Below are positions 6,526 to 9,915 of a stretch of DNA of 9,915 nt, piece after piece. The translations under genes were made by a program, and so were the position numbers. The notes under the pieces were generated by a model. That model saw nothing but the letters and a program-made list of their open reading frames with translations. It ran no database searches and was not told the origin of the DNA. Source of the DNA: Flavobacteriales bacterium UBA4660 (lineage in GTDB: Bacteria; Bacteroidota; Bacteroidia; Flavobacteriales_D; Sanyastnellaceae); contig DHLU01000219.1 of assembly GCA_002405435.1 (NCBI GenBank), positions 7,773 through 17,687 on the forward strand, in the 5' to 3' direction. Position 1 is the stretch's first letter, and each line of letters opens with the position of its first letter.

Positions 6526-9500
6526 CTACCTTACCATTACCACGTGCCCCGTGACCTTTGTTTTTTCTGCCCGTTCTGCCTGAAGGAACTCGATCATCCA
6601 AATGTAGGCGCCGTCACTGGCGTAGTAGTCGCCATTCATGACATTGCCATACCACTTTTGCATAGGATCTTCGCTGCGGAAAATCACCTCGCCCCACCGG
6701 TCAAAGATGAGCATCCTGTATTGCGACAGCAGTGAAAGGTCGCTGAAGACCGGTCCAAAAGTGTCGTTCACCATGTCGTCATTGGGGGTAAAGCTGTTGG
6801 GAACCCAGAAATTCAACTCAGGCAGGGTGCGGCAGGAATCGGGGATAACCAGCCATTGCAGGGTACGCTGGCACACAGAGTCGGGCATAAAAATTTCCAG
6901 TACATAAATACCGGTGTCATTCACGGTAATCACCGGCAATTGTTGTCCTGTGCTCCAGAGGTACACGCCGGCTGCATCTGCTTCGAGCTGGATGGGGAAG
7001 TTGCCGTTTCCACCCGGACAAACGCTATCGAGCAGCAAGATGGGCGGATCGGGTACAAGCGGACCGATGTGGTATTCAAAGAGGTACGGACAAATGTCGT
7101 CGCCGTAAACGCTCAGGTAATAAACACCCGTGTCGTGAACCGTTGTGTATACGCTGTTGTCTCCGTTGCTCCAGAGGTATGCACCGAGGCTGTCGCTCAT
7201 CAGCATTAGGTCGTTCATGCCGCCCGGACAGATGCTGTCATACAACAAAATCGGCGGATCGGGCAGGGTCACGCTGACGTTGACCGTATCGGAATCCGTG
7301 CACCCACCCGTGCCCGTGACCTCGACGATATAATCTGTGTCCGACTCCGGACTCACGTCGATATTCTGGGAGGTACCTATCGAACTTCCGTTTTCAAACC
7401 ACTCAAAGGAATAGCTGGGGCCATTGGCGACACTGAGTGCCGCTGATTCGTTGATGCAAATCTGCGTGGTGTCGGGCCATGCTTCTGCTTCCGGGGCCGC
7501 AAGTATGGTAATGTTGTTCACATCACTATCGCTGCCGCATTCGTTGAGCACGTCAACGCTGAGGGTATAGCTGCCCGGCTCGGTAAAGGAGATATTGAGT
7601 ACGTTGTTGGAGGTGTCCTGAAAGGCGATGGTTTCTTCCGGAGCACTGGTGGACCAGGAATAATACGTATCCACGTAGAAATTGACATCAAACTCAACGG
7701 TATCGTTGGCGCAGACGTTAGACGGACCAGAGATATTGATGACCGGGTTGCCGAGCACATTGATGGACATAATGGGCGTCCACGGGCTTACGCAGCCGTT
7801 GTTGGTTTCCTGAATGGAAAACGTGAGTACACCGGCCCCACCGAGGTTCACATAGAGCGAATTCGAATTGGCACCTGAAGGCGAAACGAAAGGATCTCCT
7901 CCGTCAATCCCGTTGCACGACCACATGTAGGTGGAGCCTGCAAAGTAGTCGTAGGGATCAAAAAACAGCGCCACGGTCTCACCGACACAAAAGGTGTATT
8001 GCGGAATGAATTCAGGATAGGAATACGGTGTAATGACTTGTGGGGTATTGGTGTAGGCGCCAATGGTAACGCGTATGAGTGATCCCAGCGCGTTGTCAGG
8101 CGTAGAACTTTCGGTGGCAACCACACGCATATAGTTCATGCCCAGCGGTATGCCGAGCATGTCCAGGCTGTCTTTGCATGGCACATGCACGTCGAGCTGG
8201 CAGTCGCCTGTAGCGGCCTCTGAACCCAGCACGCCGTCGGGCCCGATCTGCGCAAAGGACGTCGAGCTAAGCAGCTGTGTATTGAAGATATTTCCCGGAC
8301 CATAAGTGGCGGCTCCGTCGTAAGTATTTACATCAACATCGATGGTCTGTGTTTCACCGTCGGGATCAATGGCGCACTCATTGACACAGAAGAAAAGGTC
8401 TTCCATGTCGTTGGTCGTGATGTCGCACTGCTGTATGCAGAAAGGACCCCACACCGAGCCAATCGCATCGGGATTGGTGGAAATAATGCGAATGAAGTAA
8501 TTGCAGCCGGGCTCTACCTCGGGCACCAGTCCGCCCACTGAGCCGGGAATGTCGCCGAGCATGGGGTCGTAGTTGTTGTTGTCATCGGAAGAACCGATTT
8601 CCACCGGGTCAGCCGGGAAGGTGCCGTCTGCATCACTCAGCTGGGCGATGTAGTCGTTGCTGGCCGCATACACACCTGTGGAATAGAAAGGTATGTCAAT
8701 CGCGCTGCCCACACACACCGCATTGGTGTCGAGCGTGATGACGGGCTGCATTGTGGTAATGACGTTGGGACATTCAATAATCTCAAAGCAAAACGAAGCT
8801 TCTCCGGTGATGACCGGCGGTGGCGACGTTCGGTTAATCCGGAACCGGTAACAATCTCCCTCTCCCGCCGCTGCCGGCAACAACACCGATACAAAGCCGG
8901 TCGTGTTCGGATAGTTGATGCTAAAAACCCACGACCCAAAAGCCCCGGTGAATGCCCCGCTCGAATTGGAAAGTTCGATCTGGTAGGTACCGTCGCACAG
9001 GGTGTCTGACAGTTGGTATTCGATGGTAACAAAACTGTTTTCGCATACCGCCGTAGGGGAAATGCTGAGTATGTCAATCGTTACTGGATCGGCCGGGGCA
9101 TAGGTCGCTACAATCTGCACGTCGTCTATGCCAAGGCTTTGCGTATAGGGCGGTGCCCCGCTGTCGTTCTGCCAGCGGAAACCAAACCGCAGGCTGCCCA
9201 CATTCTCAAAAATGGGATCGGAGATGTCCACATACTGCCACGATGTCATGCCGTTGTACTGGGCCAGTCCGAACTGGGTCCACGGTCCGTCGTCAATGCT
9301 GTAGTAGATCGACCCGAAATCATTCACAGCGCCCTGGCACAGGTAGAAAAAACTGAAGTGTACATCGGTCATGCCGTAGGTGCAAACGCCATAGCTATAG
9401 GAGAACCGGTCGGAAGCAGCTCCTGTATCGTAATTGCCGTTGAGAATGCCCGACGGCTGGTCGTGGATATGCAGGTAGGTGCCCGTCGGACCGAAACCGA

Positions 9501-9729
9501 TGGTTCCCCCGGTGGTGATGTCCTGGGTGGTGGTATTCGGATAGGTGGGTGCACCACTGTAAACGTTGTTGATGATCCACTGGTTGTTTCCGGTATTCGT
9601 CCCGACGCCATCACCGTTTAGAATCCAGCCCGCACCGCCGAACTCAAAATTTTCAAAAAGCAACTGGATATCCTGCCCGCGCAGATGCACAGCCGCAAGC
9701 AGTCCGATCATGCATAAAATTTTTTTCAC
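6526..9729 (-). CDS. Large secreted Ig/PKD-like repeat protein with T9SS type B (CHU_C) C-terminal domain
   Basis: This 1067-residue modular surface or secreted protein has no assignable enzymatic activity. Residues 1-19 are a signal peptide. Residues 20-210 resemble a MAM or choice-of-anchor-J jelly roll (FENFEFGGAGW near the start, SLGIDDVQIVATY at the end). Residues 213-437 are two beta-rich domains opening with TAVCENSFVTIEY and NAVCVGSAIDIPF. Residues 438-560 are a segment I do not recognise. Residues 561-822 hold three Ig/PKD-like domains, and 823-966 two tandem PDPPILL repeats. Residues 969-1067 are the gliding-motility-associated type B domain: WVPNSFTPNDDMVNDTFGP, LIFDRWGEVIF, a DGAYIWMIEF segment and terminal GHVVMVR. 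The start is GTG at 9729: it gives the lysine-rich MKKILC signal-peptide start, a stop lies upstream in frame, and the next ATG is residue 7. The mature chain has 27 cysteines, mostly spaced as one pair per Ig-like domain. Adhesion or matrix function is inferred from architecture only. Confidence 0.93.
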   Translation of the reverse strand: MKKILCMIGLLAAVHLRGQDIQLLFENFEFGGAGWILNGDGVGTNTGNNQWIINNVYSGAPTYPNTTTQDITTGGTIGFGPTGTYLHIHDQPSGILNGNYDTGAASDRFSYSYGVCTYGMTDVHFSFFYLCQGAVNDFGSIYYSIDDGPWTQFGLAQYNGMTSWQYVDISDPIFENVGSLRFGFRWQNDSGAPPYTQSLGIDDVQIVATYAPADPVTIDILSISPTAVCENSFVTIEYQLSDTLCDGTYQIELSNSSGAFTGAFGSWVFSINYPNTTGFVSVLLPAAAGEGDCYRFRINRTSPPPVITGEASFCFEIIECPNVITTMQPVITLDTNAVCVGSAIDIPFYSTGVYAASNDYIAQLSDADGTFPADPVEIGSSDDNNNYDPMLGDIPGSVGGLVPEVEPGCNYFIRIISTNPDAIGSVWGPFCIQQCDITTNDMEDLFFCVNECAIDPDGETQTIDVDVNTYDGAATYGPGNIFNTQLLSSTSFAQIGPDGVLGSEAATGDCQLDVHVPCKDSLDMLGIPLGMNYMRVVATESSTPDNALGSLIRVTIGAYTNTPQVITPYSYPEFIPQYTFCVGETVALFFDPYDYFAGSTYMWSCNGIDGGDPFVSPSGANSNSLYVNLGGAGVLTFSIQETNNGCVSPWTPIMSINVLGNPVINISGPSNVCANDTVEFDVNFYVDTYYSWSTSAPEETIAFQDTSNNVLNISFTEPGSYTLSVDVLNECGSDSDVNNITILAAPEAEAWPDTTQICINESAALSVANGPSYSFEWFENGSSIGTSQNIDVSPESDTDYIVEVTGTGGCTDSDTVNVSVTLPDPPILLYDSICPGGMNDLMLMSDSLGAYLWSNGDNSVYTTVHDTGVYYLSVYGDDICPYLFEYHIGPLVPDPPILLLDSVCPGGNGNFPIQLEADAAGVYLWSTGQQLPVITVNDTGIYVLEIFMPDSVCQRTLQWLVIPDSCRTLPELNFWVPNSFTPNDDMVNDTFGPVFSDLSLLSQYRMLIFDRWGEVIFRSEDPMQKWYGNVMNGDYYASDGAYIWMIEFLQAERAEKTKVTGHVVMVR
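6529..6825 (-). other. T9SS type B sorting domain (CHU_C family) region of the large gene
   Basis: Codons 969-1067 encode the conserved C-terminal domain that targets proteins to the type IX secretion system. The diagnostic FTPNDDMVND, FDRWGEVIF, GAYIWMIEF and terminal GHVVMVR motifs are all present, so the export signal looks intact. Confidence 0.9.
6832..7263 (-). repeat. Tandem pair of about 70-residue Ig-like repeats inside the large gene
   Basis: Codons 823-891 and 893-966 encode two similar units. Each starts PDPPILL-DS-CPGG, has a central YLWS-G segment and then DTG-Y-L, and carries one Cys near each end (834/880 and 904/953). The similarity also shows in the DNA around 7040-7060 and 7240-7265, where GGCGGATCGGG recurs. 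This suggests an internal duplication. Confidence 0.8.
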
Positions 9730-9915
9730 TGGCGTTTCCGTATAGTGTGGTTTTTAAGAAAAAAGCAAATGTAACGAAAACATCCCCCGATCTACGGGTT
9801 GATTTTCAGTTATTTAACCTCTTCGAAGACGCAGGATCACCCCCAAGGGTTGCCTCGTCAGACAATAAAGGGAATTTCGCTGTGTTGCCTCATCTTTAAC
9901 CCCTTAAAAAAACGT
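9730..9915. other. Upstream non-coding region of the large secreted gene
   Basis: No convincing gene is seen in these 186 nt on either strand. The region holds the -7 element above, a perfect 10-bp palindrome TCTTCGAAGA (9820-9829), and a direct repeat GTTGCCTC at 9849-9856 and 9884-9891, 35 nt apart. A run of seven A (T on the minus strand) lies at the window edge (9907-9913 approximately) and could be the tail of a terminator for a gene beyond the edge. The functions of the palindrome and repeat are unknown. Confidence 0.5.
9766..9773 (-). promoter_or_regulatory. Bacteroidota -7 promoter element upstream of the large secreted gene
   Basis: TACATTTG on the minus strand matches the TAnnTTTG consensus of the Bacteroidota primary sigma factor exactly. 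It sits 36 nt before the GTG start, giving a leader of about 30 nt. No clear -33 TTTG is found at the usual spacing upstream; the G-rich TCGGGGGATG lies there instead. Confidence 0.45.

Noticed and set aside
6513..6530. Small inverted repeat GGTAG/CTACC at the stop of the large gene as a terminator
   Set aside because: Only a 5-bp stem with an 8-nt loop and no T run after it, so unlikely to end transcription.
9013..9621. 202-codon open frame on the plus strand opposite the large secreted gene
   Set aside because: The minus-strand frame has a signal peptide, domain motifs and continuous length, while the plus-strand translation is an unpatterned complement frame.
9858..9893. 11-residue open frame (ATG to TGA) on the minus strand in the upstream region
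   Set aside because: Too short to support, with no ribosome-binding or leader-peptide features, and it lies upstream of the likely promoter.
1..9915. CRISPR arrays, tRNA or rRNA genes, insertion sequences, toxin-antitoxin or defence genes
   Set aside because: No regularly spaced repeats, cloverleaf-like sequences, transposase motifs or defence-protein motifs were seen on either strand.

Overview
The window reads as chromosomal DNA of a member of the Bacteroidota, probably Flavobacteriales-like, with GC a little above half by eye. Three things point there. Two adjacent proteins end in the sorting domains of the type IX secretion system (T9SS), which is found only in this phylum and close relatives. 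The heme enzymes have the family's Bacteroidota-style motifs, such as LYEMGIQGVFTRSLD in HemC and GLDSQIIGDYEF in HemA. Strong Shine-Dalgarno sites are absent and start regions are A-rich. I cannot name a genus. Every real gene is on the minus strand, so the window reads biologically from right to left.

Right part (about 9915 to 5637). After a 186-nt upstream region with a good Bacteroidota -7 promoter element (TACATTTG) comes a 1067-residue secreted modular protein. It has a signal peptide, an N-terminal jelly-roll-like domain, several Cys-containing Ig/PKD-like domains and a C-terminal type B T9SS (CHU_C, gliding-motility-associated) domain. Downstream after 67 nt is a 273-residue secreted TlpA/thioredoxin-fold protein with a WCGPC active site and a type A T9SS sorting domain. 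The two genes may be one transcript, which ends at a strong intrinsic terminator at 5514-5543.

Left part (5420 to 1). A tightly packed heme operon reads hemA-hemC-hemE-hemF-hemL, and every junction overlaps (4, 8, 14 and 4 nt). It encodes the C5 entry to tetrapyrroles (glutamyl-tRNA reductase, and glutamate-1-semialdehyde aminomutase cut by the window edge), hydroxymethylbilane synthase, uroporphyrinogen decarboxylase and oxygen-dependent coproporphyrinogen oxidase. HemB, HemD, the protoporphyrinogen oxidase and ferrochelatase are not in the window. HemF implies that oxygen is available to the cell.

No clearly new defence, mobile or RNA system was found. The points most worth a second look are the secreted thioredoxin beside a Cys-rich secreted protein, the absence of hemD between hemC and hemE, and a nine-G run at the PLP-lysine motif of hemL. 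There are no tRNA, rRNA, CRISPR or insertion-sequence signals, and no gene-free stretch longer than about 220 nt.
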